This document shows positions 34,529 through 43,341 of a stretch of DNA of 64,000 bases, in pieces (within the stretch, counting starts at the first letter, position 1; every line of letters starts with the position of its first letter). The position numbers and the translations under genes are program-made. Origin of the DNA: Actinomycetota bacterium (GTDB lineage: Bacteria; Actinomycetota; Acidimicrobiia; Acidimicrobiales; RAAP-2); assembly GCA_021324045.1 (NCBI GenBank), contig JAJPJV010000052.1:1-64000 (forward strand). Reading direction: 5' to 3'. The notes below the pieces were generated by a model that had not been told where the DNA came from, made no database searches, and saw only the letters and a program-made list of their open reading frames with translations.

Positions 34529-35953
34529 CTACGCATCCCCCGCCGAAGTCGAAGGCTCTGCCGAGCTGCGTCGGCTGGCACTGCCTTGCCCCTGGATCCG
34601 CCGAGCGATCTCGGCCTCCTCCCCGAAGGCCGAGGGTTCGTAGTAGATATGGCGCTCGAGGGCCGCTGGCCGGTACTGCTGCTCGACCCAACCACCCGCC
34701 TCGTCATGAGGATAGCGATAGCCGGTGCCATGGCCGATGGTCGCCGCACCCCGGTAATGGGCGTCGCGCAGGTGCACGGGGACCTCGGCGCGCGGTCCGC
34801 AGGCGACGTCGGCCTTCGCGCGACCCAAGGCCACCGTGACCCGGTTGGACTTGGGTGCCGTCGCCAGGTAGACGACCGCCTCGGCGAGGTTGAGCGAAGC
34901 CTCCGGCAACCCGACGAACTCGACTGCCTGAGCCGCTGCCGCTGCAACCAACAGCGCCTGGGGGTCCGCCAGGCCCACATCCTCGCTCGCCAGGATGACC
35001 AGGCGACGGGCGATGAAGCGGGGATCCTCACCGGCCTCGAGCATGCGGACCATCCAGTAGAGGCCCGCGTCGGGGTCGGAGCCACGGATGCTCTTGATGA
35101 GCGCACTCACCTGGTCGTAATGCTCGTCGGCACCCTGGTGGAACAGACGCCCGCCCCGCGCACGGCTCAGGTCGTCGCGAGTGATCCGTGCCCTTCGCCC
35201 AGCAGGCTCGGCACCCTTCGCCGGGCCCGCGCCTGGGGCACCTTGTGCACCCGTGCCCCGCTGGCGGGCCAGGACCGCTGCGAGCTCCACCATCGTCAGT
35301 GCCGCACGGGCGTCGCCTTCGGCAACTGCGATCAGCGCACCGACGGCGTCCGGCTCGGCCTCGACCCCCTCGGCCTCGAGGCCCCGCCGGACGACCTCCG
35401 CCAGGGCCGCCTCGTCCAGGGGCTCCAGGCGCCACAGGGTCGACCTGCTGAGGAGCGGGGCGTTGAGCTCGAAGAAGGGGTTCTCCGTGGTCGCGCCGAT
35501 GAGCACGATCAACCCTTCCTCGACCGCCGGCAATAAGACGTCCTGCTGCGCCTTGTTGAAGCGGTGCACCTCGTCGAGGAACAGGATCGTGCCACGACCG
35601 GTTTCGGCACGCCGGCGACGGGCCTCCTCGAGCACGCCGCGCACCTCTTTGACCCCGGCAGTCACCGCGGACCCCGGGACGAAGACCTTCGAGGTGTACT
35701 TGGCGATCAGCCGAGCGAGGGTGGTCTTGCCGCTCCCTGCCGGACCCCAAAGGATCGCGGAGCCCACGCGATCGCTTTCGATGAGCGTCCGCAGCGGTGC
35801 CCCCGGGGCGACGAGGTGCTGTTGGCCGACGACCTCATCGAGCGAGCGCGGCCGCAGGCGCATGGCCAGCGGTCCCCCGGTCGCCAGGTCGCGCTCAGCG
35901 CTGGCACTGAACAGGTCGGTCGCAGCCGACCGCCGGGACGCTGACCCGGGCAC
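34529..35953 (-). CDS. rarA: Replication-associated recombination ATPase RarA (MgsA)
   Basis: AAA+ ATPase that acts at stalled forks and at DNA ends. The 474-residue product has RPRSLDEVVGQQHLV, Walker A LWGPAGSGKTTLARL, Walker B ILFLDEVHRFNKAQQD, sensor 1 LIGATTENPFFELN, the arginine finger region LLSRSTLWRLEPL, and the C-terminal RarA domain with SALIKSIRGSDPDAGLYWM. An Ala/Gly-rich insert of about 25 residues lies after the ATPase core. The GTG at 35953 starts one base after the aspS stop and is preferred over a start overlapping aspS. Confidence 0.94.
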   Translation of the reverse strand: MPGSASRRSAATDLFSASAERDLATGGPLAMRLRPRSLDEVVGQQHLVAPGAPLRTLIESDRVGSAILWGPAGSGKTTLARLIAKYTSKVFVPGSAVTAGVKEVRGVLEEARRRRAETGRGTILFLDEVHRFNKAQQDVLLPAVEEGLIVLIGATTENPFFELNAPLLSRSTLWRLEPLDEAALAEVVRRGLEAEGVEAEPDAVGALIAVAEGDARAALTMVELAAVLARQRGTGAQGAPGAGPAKGAEPAGRRARITRDDLSRARGGRLFHQGADEHYDQVSALIKSIRGSDPDAGLYWMVRMLEAGEDPRFIARRLVILASEDVGLADPQALLVAAAAAQAVEFVGLPEASLNLAEAVVYLATAPKSNRVTVALGRAKADVACGPRAEVPVHLRDAHYRGAATIGHGTGYRYPHDEAGGWVEQQYRPAALERHIYYEPSAFGEEAEIARRIQGQGSASRRSSAEPSTSAGDA

Positions 35954-35954
35954 C

Positions 35955-37814
35955 CTACCCGCCCGATCTGTTCGCAACCACGCGAATTCCCAGCTCAGCG
36001 AGGGTGCTCGGTGGAAGCTCCGCTGGTGCTCCTGTGAGCGGATCGGCCCCGGACTGGGTCTTGGGGAACGCGATCACCTCCCGGATCGCCTCCTCGCCGG
36101 CGAGGATCGCGACCAGTCGGTCCAAGCCGACGGCGAAGCCCGCATGGGGCGGTGCGCCAAACCGGAAGGCTCGAAGCAGGAACCCGAATCGTCGCTCGGC
36201 AGCCTCCTCGGAGATCCCGAGCGCGGCGAAGACCCGACGTTGGACGTCGGCTTTGTGGATCCGGACGCTCCCGGACCCGAGCTCCCAGCCATTGAGGACC
36301 AGGTCATAGGCGAGTGCTCGAACCCCGAGCGGATCCTCCTCGAGCTTCTCGAGGTCCTCAGGGTGGGGCATGGTGAATGGGTGGTGCGCCGCAACGGGGT
36401 TTCCCGCCTCGTCGACCCCTTCGAACATGGGGAAGTCGACGACCCAGGCAAACCGGAGCGGACCTTCTGCGACGCCGAGGCCCCCGAGCTCGGTGCGCAG
36501 CGCGCCGAGCACGCTGCAGGCGACGTGCTGATCGTCGGCGACCACCAGAACGAGGTCCCCAGGGCGGCTCCCGGTACGCGAGAGGATCCCATGGCGCTCC
36601 TGCGCGGAGAGGAAGCGCTCGAGCGGTGAGTCGAGCCGGGCCGCGCCGGCGTCCGCGGCCAGTTCGGGGCCCGCCCCGGTCGCTCCGGGGCCCTCGGAGG
36701 GTTTCGCTGCTTCCTCGGCCTCCGCCGTCTCGGCCGACGCCGCGGGGAGCACCCGAAACCATGCCAGTCCGCTCGCGCCGAGGCGTTTGGCGTGGGCGAC
36801 GAGAGCGTCGAGGCGAGCGCGTCCTGTCTCGGCTCCTCCGGGAACGCGGATCGCCTTGACCGCAGGTGCCGCGAATGCCCGGACTGCGGTCTGCTCGAAC
36901 ACCGCAGTGAGATCGACGATCTCCATCCCAAAACGAAGGTCCGGCTTGTCGGTGCCGAAGCGCTCCCGCGCCTGCTCCCAGGTCATCCGCTCGATCATGG
37001 CTGGTCGATCGGGCGCGACCGCCCTGGCGGCAGCAATGACGGCGTCGCTGACGACCCCCATGATGTCGTCCTGGCCGACGAAGGAGGCCTCCAGATCGAG
37101 CTGGGTGAACTCGTACTGACGATCAGCACGCTGGTCCTCGTCACGCAAGCATCGAGCGATCTGGTAGTAGCGGTCCAGACCGCCGACCATGAGCAGCTGC
37201 TTGGCGAGCTGTGGACTCTGCGGGAGGACGTAGAACGAGCCGTGATGGAGGCGGCTCGGAACGGCGAACTCCCGGGCGCCCTCGGGCGTGGGCGCCCACA
37301 GTAGCGGGGTCTCGACCTCGCAGAACCCGTGGCGCTCCATCGCGGCCCGAATCGCAGCGTTCACCCGCGCCCGCAGCCGTAGGTTCGCCTGCATCCTCGG
37401 CCGACGAAGGTCGATGAAGCGATATCGCAGGCGAACCGACTCGTCCACCTCGACGCGGTCGTCGACGAGGAACGGCGGTGGCTCGGCCGCCGAGAGCACC
37501 TCGACCGAGCAGTCGGTGACCTCCACTGCGCCGGTCGCAAGACGCGGGTTGGCCGTTCCCTCCGGGCGATCGCGCACGACGCCGCTCACAGCGATGACGT
37601 ACTCACTGCGCACATCGACCGAGCCGTCGACCACGCACTGCACGACACCGCTGTGGTCGCGCAGGTCGATGAACGCCAGGTGCTCGCCGTGCTCCCGCCG
37701 TCGGGCAACCCAACCGCACAGCCGGACGCTCATCCCGACATGGCTGCTCCGCAGCTCTCCGCATCGGTGCGTGCGCATCGAGGTGCTCGATGCAACGGGC
37801 TCGTGCTCGTTCAT
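35955..37814 (-). CDS. aspS: Aspartyl-tRNA synthetase, probably non-discriminating
   Basis: Class IIb synthetase, 619 residues. It has an anticodon-binding OB fold (VRLCGWVARRREHGEHLAFI), the flipping loop and catalytic motifs TPEGAREFAVPSR, QSPQLAKQLLMVGG, CLRDEDQRADRQYEFTQLD, and GLDRLVAILAGEEAIREVI. A bacterial GAD insertion domain is present, containing a 40-residue Ala/Glu-rich stretch. The His in RRREHG and the Gly in RPEGTAN match the positions (His31 and Gly83 of Pseudomonas aeruginosa) linked to charging of both tRNA-Asp and tRNA-Asn. The ATG overlaps the hisS stop by one base. Confidence 0.95.
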   Translation of the reverse strand: MNEHEPVASSTSMRTHRCGELRSSHVGMSVRLCGWVARRREHGEHLAFIDLRDHSGVVQCVVDGSVDVRSEYVIAVSGVVRDRPEGTANPRLATGAVEVTDCSVEVLSAAEPPPFLVDDRVEVDESVRLRYRFIDLRRPRMQANLRLRARVNAAIRAAMERHGFCEVETPLLWAPTPEGAREFAVPSRLHHGSFYVLPQSPQLAKQLLMVGGLDRYYQIARCLRDEDQRADRQYEFTQLDLEASFVGQDDIMGVVSDAVIAAARAVAPDRPAMIERMTWEQARERFGTDKPDLRFGMEIVDLTAVFEQTAVRAFAAPAVKAIRVPGGAETGRARLDALVAHAKRLGASGLAWFRVLPAASAETAEAEEAAKPSEGPGATGAGPELAADAGAARLDSPLERFLSAQERHGILSRTGSRPGDLVLVVADDQHVACSVLGALRTELGGLGVAEGPLRFAWVVDFPMFEGVDEAGNPVAAHHPFTMPHPEDLEKLEEDPLGVRALAYDLVLNGWELGSGSVRIHKADVQRRVFAALGISEEAAERRFGFLLRAFRFGAPPHAGFAVGLDRLVAILAGEEAIREVIAFPKTQSGADPLTGAPAELPPSTLAELGIRVVANRSGG

Positions 37815-39106
37815 CACCCTCGCCTCGTGAGCACCTCGGTGACGAACTCGACCACCTCGGCGCGCGGAACCGTCTCCTGGCGGCCGCCTTCTCCCATCGC
37901 TCCATCTCGCATCGCTCGCACCGTCACGACCTTGTGGTCTCGCTCCGTCGGTCCAACGATCATGGCGAGCTGAGCTCCCGAGCGGTCGGCGCTTCGGAGC
38001 TGCGCCTTCATCGAACGGTCGTCGAAGGAGCGCTCGACCCGCCACCCCGCCCGGCGGAGCTCTCCGGCGAGCCGGCGCGCCTCGGATCCCCCTGTCAGGT
38101 CCACGACGAAGACGTCGACCATGGCGGCGTCGAGCTCGAACACCTTCTCGGCGTCACAGGCGAGCAAGACCCGCTCGATGCCGATCCCGAACCCAACGCC
38201 GGGGGTCGGAGGGCCACCCATCGCCTCCACGAGGCCGTCGTAGCGACCCCCGCCACCGATGCCGTTCTGGGCCGCCTCGATCGCGTGCGAGGCGAACTCG
38301 AACGTCGTTCGCGTGTAGTAGTCGAACCCCCGGACGAGTCGGTGGTCGATCACGTAGCGGATCCCCAGGTCGTCGAGCCCGGACCGGACATGATCGAAGT
38401 GCGCACGGCAATCGCCACAGAGGTGGTCCACCATGTGGGGAAGGTCGGCCGTGGCGGCCTGACATTGGGGGCGCTTGCAATCCAGCACGCGCAACGGATT
38501 CGCCTCGATTCGGTCACGGTGCTCCTCGCACAGTTCGCCGCGCCGCGCCCGCATGATCGTTCGCAACAGCTCGACGTACGCCGGACGGCAGCGCTGATCG
38601 CCCATCGAGTTCAACGACAGCCGGTATGCACGGATCCCCACTTCTTCGAAGAACTGCTGGGCGAGGCCGATCACCTCGATGTCCAGCTCGGGGTCGGCAG
38701 GTCCCAGTGCCTCGATCCCGACCTGATGGTGCTGACGATAGCGCCCTGCCTGTGGCCGCTCGTGGCGGAAGGCGGCCGTGACGTACCAGGCCTTGAAGGG
38801 CAGGACCGGACGGTGCTGTAGGAACGCCCTCACGATGGACGCAGTCCCCTCCGGCCGTAGTGCGAGGGTGGTCCCGTCACGGTCGACGAACTCGTACATC
38901 TCCTTGCCGACGACGTCGCTTCCCTCGCCGATGCCGCGACGAAAGACCGTCGCATCCTCGAAGACCGGGGTCAACGTAAGACCGTATCCCGCCCGCTCGA
39001 CCAACGTAGCGAAGCGTGCGACGAGGCGCTCCCAGCGCGCCGACTGCGGCCACAAGACGTCGTGGGTGCCGCGCGGGGCGCGCAAGGACGGCGATCGATC
39101 TGTCAT
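37814..39106 (-). CDS. hisS: Histidyl-tRNA synthetase
   Basis: Charges tRNA-His; 430 residues. Class IIa motif 1 region APRGTHDVLWP, motif 2 AAFRHERPQAGRYRQHHQ, the histidine-specific LVRGFDYYTRTTFEF and GGGGRYDGLVEAMGG, motif 3 GFGIGIERVLLAC, and a C-terminal anticodon-binding domain with VDVFVVDLTG. An insertion carrying several Cys (CKRPQC and HLCGDC) looks like a small metal-binding element. It lies 7 bases after rel and overlaps aspS, a rel-hisS-aspS order conserved in actinomycetes. Confidence 0.96.
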   Translation of the reverse strand: MTDRSPSLRAPRGTHDVLWPQSARWERLVARFATLVERAGYGLTLTPVFEDATVFRRGIGEGSDVVGKEMYEFVDRDGTTLALRPEGTASIVRAFLQHRPVLPFKAWYVTAAFRHERPQAGRYRQHHQVGIEALGPADPELDIEVIGLAQQFFEEVGIRAYRLSLNSMGDQRCRPAYVELLRTIMRARRGELCEEHRDRIEANPLRVLDCKRPQCQAATADLPHMVDHLCGDCRAHFDHVRSGLDDLGIRYVIDHRLVRGFDYYTRTTFEFASHAIEAAQNGIGGGGRYDGLVEAMGGPPTPGVGFGIGIERVLLACDAEKVFELDAAMVDVFVVDLTGGSEARRLAGELRRAGWRVERSFDDRSMKAQLRSADRSGAQLAMIVGPTERDHKVVTVRAMRDGAMGEGGRQETVPRAEVVEFVTEVLTRRG

Positions 39107-39113
39107 CGGCTGC

Positions 39114-41468
39114 TCACGCTCGCTTGCCGGGAAGCTGGCGGTAGGCGTCGAAGACGCCGTCCAAGTGCTTCAAGGAGCCGACGAGGGAGTGGAGGTGGGT
39201 GGGGTCTGCAAGCTCGACGTCGAAGGTCATGCGGCTCACCCTGTCGGGAGTCGTAATTGTACGAGCGGCGACGATGTTGAGGTGGTGCTCGGACACTACG
39301 CGGCTCACGTCAGCCAACAAGCGCGACCGGTCGAAGGCGAGGACCTCGATGGTCGCCACGAAGATGGAGTCACCACCGCCGTCCCACTCCACCTCGATGA
39401 AGCGCTCCTGGGAGCGCCGCTCCAGGGCCATCGCGTTCGAGCAATCCGAACGATGCACGGAGACTCCACGACCCTGGGTGACGAAACCAACGATCTGGTC
39501 TCCAGGCACAGGGGTGCAACACCTCGCCAGGTGCACCATCACGTCATCGAGACCCTCCACGTACACGCCACCGGTCGAACGTGGCCCGCGTCGGGAGCCG
39601 CCCGACACGGTGATCGGCAACTGCTCGGCTTCTCCCCCCCGGAGCTCACGGGCCAGCCGTTGGACCACCGCTTGCGCGGAGAGCTGGTTCTCGCCGATGG
39701 CCACGAAGAGGGCGTCGACGTTGGACATACCCAGCGCGGTCGCGACCTGGGCCAGCGCGCTCGAGCCCATCAGCTTCTGGAGCGGCAACCCACTGCGCCG
39801 AAGCGCCTTCATGAGCTCGTCCCGACCGGTCTCCATCGCATCCTCGCGACGTTCCCGGCTGAACCACTGGCGGATCTTGTTCCGTGCTCGCGACGAGGCC
39901 ACGATCGATAGCCAGTCCCGGCTCGGCCCGGCGTTCGGAGACTTCGACGTCACGATCTCGACGGTGTCAGCCGAGGACAATCGGGTGTCGAGTGGGACGA
40001 GACGACCATTGACCTGGGCCCCGATGCACCGGTGGCCGACCTCGGTGTGGATCGCGTACGCGAAATCCACCGGAGTCGAACGAGCCGGCAGCGCGATGAC
40101 CTTGCCCTTGGGCGTGAAGACGTAGACCTCGTCCTGTTCGAGGTCGAGCTTGAGCGCCTGCAGGAACTCCACCGGATCGGTCGTCTCGCGCTCGACGTCA
40201 GCGATGCGCTGCATCCAGGCGACCTCCTCCGCGGCAGGCGCGCCTTCCTTGTAGCCCCAGTGCGCTGCGATCCCGTACTCGGCGCGCCGGTGCATCTCCT
40301 CGGTGCGGATCTGGACCTCGATGGGCTTGCCCTCGTCGCTGATGACGGTGGTGTGCAGGGACTGGTAGAGATTGAACTTGGGTGTGTTGATGTAGTCCTT
40401 GAAGCGCCCGTGCACCGGCGCCCAGATGGCGTGGATCGCGCCGAGTGCAGCCCAGCAGTCCTTCTCCGACTTCACCACGACCCGGATGCCCACGAGGTCG
40501 TAGATGTCGTCGAACTCACGACCCCGGACCACCATCTTCTCGTAGATGCTCCACAGGTGCTTCGGGCGACCGGTCACCTCCGCATCGATGCCCACCGCGT
40601 CGAGCCGCTCGCGCACGGCAACCAACACCCGCGCCAGGTCCTCCTCGCGCTGGGGAGCCCGTGATGCGACCATCTGGGCGATCTCCGCATAGCGCTTCGG
40701 GTGCAACGTGGCGAACGCCAGATCCTCGAGCTGCCACTTGACCTGTTGTATGCCAAGACGGTGGGCGAGCGGGGCGTAGACGTCGAAGGTTTCCTGCGCG
40801 ATGCGGCGGCGCTTCCACTCGGGCAACGCGTCCAGGGTCTGCATGTTGTGCAGGCGGTCCGCGAGTTTGATGAGCAACACCCGCCAGTCGCTCGCCATCG
40901 CGATGAGCATCTTGCGGATCGTGGCGGCCTGCTGGGCCTCCTTGGAGTCGAACTGGAGCCGATCGAGCTTGGTCACGCCATCGACCACCCGTGCGATGGC
41001 CGAACCGAACTCCGCCTCGACCGCCTCCAGGGTGAGGGGAGTGTCCTCCACTGCGTCGTGCAAGAGAGCGGCGGCGATCGTCGCAGCTTCGAGGCCCAGG
41101 CTCGCGGTAATGCGAGCGACGGCAACCGGGTGCGTGATGTAGGGCTCCCCAGAGCGCCGAAACTGCCCGTCGTGTGCGGTCCATGCCATTGTGGCCGCGC
41201 GCCAGATCAGCGATGGGTCCTCACCCGGGCGCCGTGCGTGGAACTCCTGGAGGATCGGCTCGATCAGTTCGGCGATCGTCGCCTCGGCGCTCGTGGTTCC
41301 CTCCGGATCCGCCTCGGACGCCGGGGAACTCCCTGCAGCTGCGGTTCCACGCCCGGCAACATCGGAACCGTGCCCATCGGGGCGCTCGCCGATGGCCCGA
41401 CGGGTTGCCTGCGTGGTTCCGCTCGTGGTTCGGGTCGCAGCTGACGAGACCCCTGTCAGGGTCACCAT
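39114..41468 (-). CDS. rel: Bifunctional (p)ppGpp synthetase/hydrolase
   Basis: Long RSH protein, 784 residues. After 60 disordered residues comes the hydrolase domain with SGEPYITHPVAVA and the metal site LLHDAVEDTPLTLE, HNMQTLDALPEWKRRRIAQE. The synthetase has KHLWSIYEKMV and GRFKDYINTPKFNLYQSLHT, where the RxKD form marks a bifunctional enzyme. TGS (VFTPKGKVIALPARSTPVDF), a zinc/helical region with HLARCCTPVPGD, and a C-terminal ACT domain follow. The ATG at 41468 is six bases after TAGCCT, so the mRNA is probably leaderless. It lies 136 bases from secF. Confidence 0.96.
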   Translation of the reverse strand: MVTLTGVSSAATRTTSGTTQATRRAIGERPDGHGSDVAGRGTAAAGSSPASEADPEGTTSAEATIAELIEPILQEFHARRPGEDPSLIWRAATMAWTAHDGQFRRSGEPYITHPVAVARITASLGLEAATIAAALLHDAVEDTPLTLEAVEAEFGSAIARVVDGVTKLDRLQFDSKEAQQAATIRKMLIAMASDWRVLLIKLADRLHNMQTLDALPEWKRRRIAQETFDVYAPLAHRLGIQQVKWQLEDLAFATLHPKRYAEIAQMVASRAPQREEDLARVLVAVRERLDAVGIDAEVTGRPKHLWSIYEKMVVRGREFDDIYDLVGIRVVVKSEKDCWAALGAIHAIWAPVHGRFKDYINTPKFNLYQSLHTTVISDEGKPIEVQIRTEEMHRRAEYGIAAHWGYKEGAPAAEEVAWMQRIADVERETTDPVEFLQALKLDLEQDEVYVFTPKGKVIALPARSTPVDFAYAIHTEVGHRCIGAQVNGRLVPLDTRLSSADTVEIVTSKSPNAGPSRDWLSIVASSRARNKIRQWFSRERREDAMETGRDELMKALRRSGLPLQKLMGSSALAQVATALGMSNVDALFVAIGENQLSAQAVVQRLARELRGGEAEQLPITVSGGSRRGPRSTGGVYVEGLDDVMVHLARCCTPVPGDQIVGFVTQGRGVSVHRSDCSNAMALERRSQERFIEVEWDGGGDSIFVATIEVLAFDRSRLLADVSRVVSEHHLNIVAARTITTPDRVSRMTFDVELADPTHLHSLVGSLKHLDGVFDAYRQLPGKRA

Positions 41469-41474
41469 TGCTCC

Positions 41475-41480
41475 AGGCTA
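41475..41480 (-). promoter_or_regulatory. -10 hexamer of rel (leaderless)
   Basis: TAGCCT on the minus strand followed by exactly six bases and the rel ATG. The position argues for a dedicated promoter inside the otherwise co-directional block. Confidence 0.6.
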
Positions 41481-41604
41481 CTCGACTCGGCGGCCACAGA
41501 AGCGTTCCGCAACGACGACGGGTACCACGCCCCTGCGTCAGCGACGCTCGGCCACCCAGGGCGTTCCCTGCCAGCGATCCTGACCGTTGGAGGCACCGAG
41601 GCGG

Positions 41605-43341
41605 TCAGCGCCGCTTCCGAGACCGTCGGCTCCGGCTGGCACTCGTTGACCGGCGCGCGGAACGGGTCGACGACCCTGCGCGCTGGCCCGCGGCGCGTGG
41701 AGGAGCACCACGGCCTGACTGCCCACCTCTGGTGCCAGCGCGCTCGAGGGGCTCGGGGCGCGCTGCTCCGGCGGCGGATCGGCCGTCACCAGCAGGGGAA
41801 CCGTCACCGCCAGCAGATGCCGTCGAATCGCCATGTCCGTTGTGCTCGGAACCCTCGATGGCGACCTCGTCCACCGAACGCCCGTTGCTAGGGCGGCCTC
41901 CGGGCAGGAGCGAACGTGACGTGCCTGCGAGAGCAAGTTCCGCAGCGGCCGCCGGCGTGAGAATGCCGAGGCGCTCACCACGCGTCTCGAGACGCTTGGC
42001 GATGTTGCGGTAACGAGGCTCGCGTTCTTTCATGAGTGCGAGGATCGGCGACGCGATGAAGATCGAGGAATAGGTCCCGCTCACCAAGCCCACGAACAAC
42101 GCGAGACCGTAGTTCTGCAGGGTGATCGCACCAAGGAGCTCCGCGCCCACCGTGAGCACGGCCAGCACCGGCAGGATCGCGACGAGAGAGGTGTTGATGG
42201 AGCGGGCCAGGGTCTGGTTCATCGAAAGGTTGACCATCTCGGAGTAGGTCATGCGGCCCATCGAGCCGAGGCCCCTGGCGTTGTCGCGCACCCGGTCGAA
42301 GACGACGACGGTGTCGTAGAGCGAGTAGCCCAAGATGGTGAGGACAGCGATCACCGCGTCAGGGGTCACCTGGAATCCGGCCAACGAGAAGACGCCCGCG
42401 GTCACCAAGAGGTCATGCAGGAGGGCCACGAAAGCCGCCAGCGCCATCTTGGGCTCGAAGCGGAGACTGATGTAGACACCAACCGCAACGAAGAACACGA
42501 TCAGCGCCGTTACCGCGCGTTTGGTCACCTCCGAGCCCCATGTGGGCCCGACCGTGGAGATCGACACGTCCTGGCCGGGAGCTAAGCGTCGAAGTGCTGC
42601 CACCACCGCATTGGAGATCTGTTGCTGCTGCCTGGCGGGCATGTTGTTGAGGTCGGCCTCTACCTGGGCCGTCTTGCCGCCCAGCACGACCACCGTCGGT
42701 TGGCTCAGGCCCGCTGCCTCGACCGCGCTCAGAACCTTGGACTGGGAGATCCCCGGCCTGGACACGGTCCAGGAGGTGCCGCCCTTGAAGTCGATGCCGA
42801 AGTTGAATCCTCGGATACCGAGCGAGGCGATCCCAGCAACGATGATCAGGGCCGAGAGACCGAACCACCACCGGCGCCTGCCGACGAAGTCAAAGGACGT
42901 CTCGCCTCGATAGAGCCGCCCGAATGCGCCGATCCGCCACCGCCGTCGCCCTGACGCCGCCAGCAGGCGCCGCACCGCCTCGTCGTCGGAGTCCGCCGGG
43001 TCCAGCCCCCTCGCGAGCTCCTCCTCACTGACCGCCGGCTCGCTGGTGCGCCCAGCGGCAACCACCTGATCGCTCGACGCGCCACGCCCTGGTGCCGCCG
43101 GTGCTCGCCGCGCTTGCGAAGGCTGCCCGCCCGACCCTGATTCTGGGCCCGCCTTGTCGACACTGGTCGCTTGCTCTGACTCGGCGCGCTCGACTGCGAG
43201 CTGCGCTTCGTCGGGACTCCGGGGAGCGAGCGCGTCACCAGGGCCCGCATCGCTACGGTGCTGGCTCTGTTGCGCGCGCCGAGCCGCTCCCGGCCGCAAC
43301 AACCCCTCGCTACTAGGACGCTCTCGCTCTCGCCTGCTCAC
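41605..43341 (-). CDS. secF: Protein translocase subunit SecF with long terminal extensions
   Basis: Works with SecD to drive late protein export using the proton gradient. The core has TM1 ALIIVAGIASLGIRGF, the FNFGIDFKGGTSW motif, a periplasmic domain, and TM2-6 with VGVYISLRFEP, LLVTAGVFSLAGFQVTPD, LTILGYSLYDTVVVFDRVRDN, SINTSLVAILPVLAVL and VGLVSGTYSSIFIASP. The product is 578 residues against about 300-440 in most species. About 135 acidic, Ser/Ala-rich residues precede TM1, and about 130 Gly/Ser/Arg-rich residues follow the last TM, ending very basic. The GTG at 43341 overlaps the secD stop (GTGA); a later start inside the acidic region is possible. Confidence 0.92.
   Translation of the reverse strand: MSRRERERPSSEGLLRPGAARRAQQSQHRSDAGPGDALAPRSPDEAQLAVERAESEQATSVDKAGPESGSGGQPSQARRAPAAPGRGASSDQVVAAGRTSEPAVSEEELARGLDPADSDDEAVRRLLAASGRRRWRIGAFGRLYRGETSFDFVGRRRWWFGLSALIIVAGIASLGIRGFNFGIDFKGGTSWTVSRPGISQSKVLSAVEAAGLSQPTVVVLGGKTAQVEADLNNMPARQQQQISNAVVAALRRLAPGQDVSISTVGPTWGSEVTKRAVTALIVFFVAVGVYISLRFEPKMALAAFVALLHDLLVTAGVFSLAGFQVTPDAVIAVLTILGYSLYDTVVVFDRVRDNARGLGSMGRMTYSEMVNLSMNQTLARSINTSLVAILPVLAVLTVGAELLGAITLQNYGLALFVGLVSGTYSSIFIASPILALMKEREPRYRNIAKRLETRGERLGILTPAAAAELALAGTSRSLLPGGRPSNGRSVDEVAIEGSEHNGHGDSTASAGGDGSPAGDGRSAAGAARPEPLERAGTRGGQSGRGAPPRAAGQRAGSSTRSARRSTSASRSRRSRKRR

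Noticed and set aside
32021-35536. Plus-strand open frame of 1171 codons antisense to alaS and rarA
   Set aside because: It mirrors two clearly recognised minus-strand genes. High GC makes the antisense frame free of stops; its protein is Arg/His/Gly rich with no domain.
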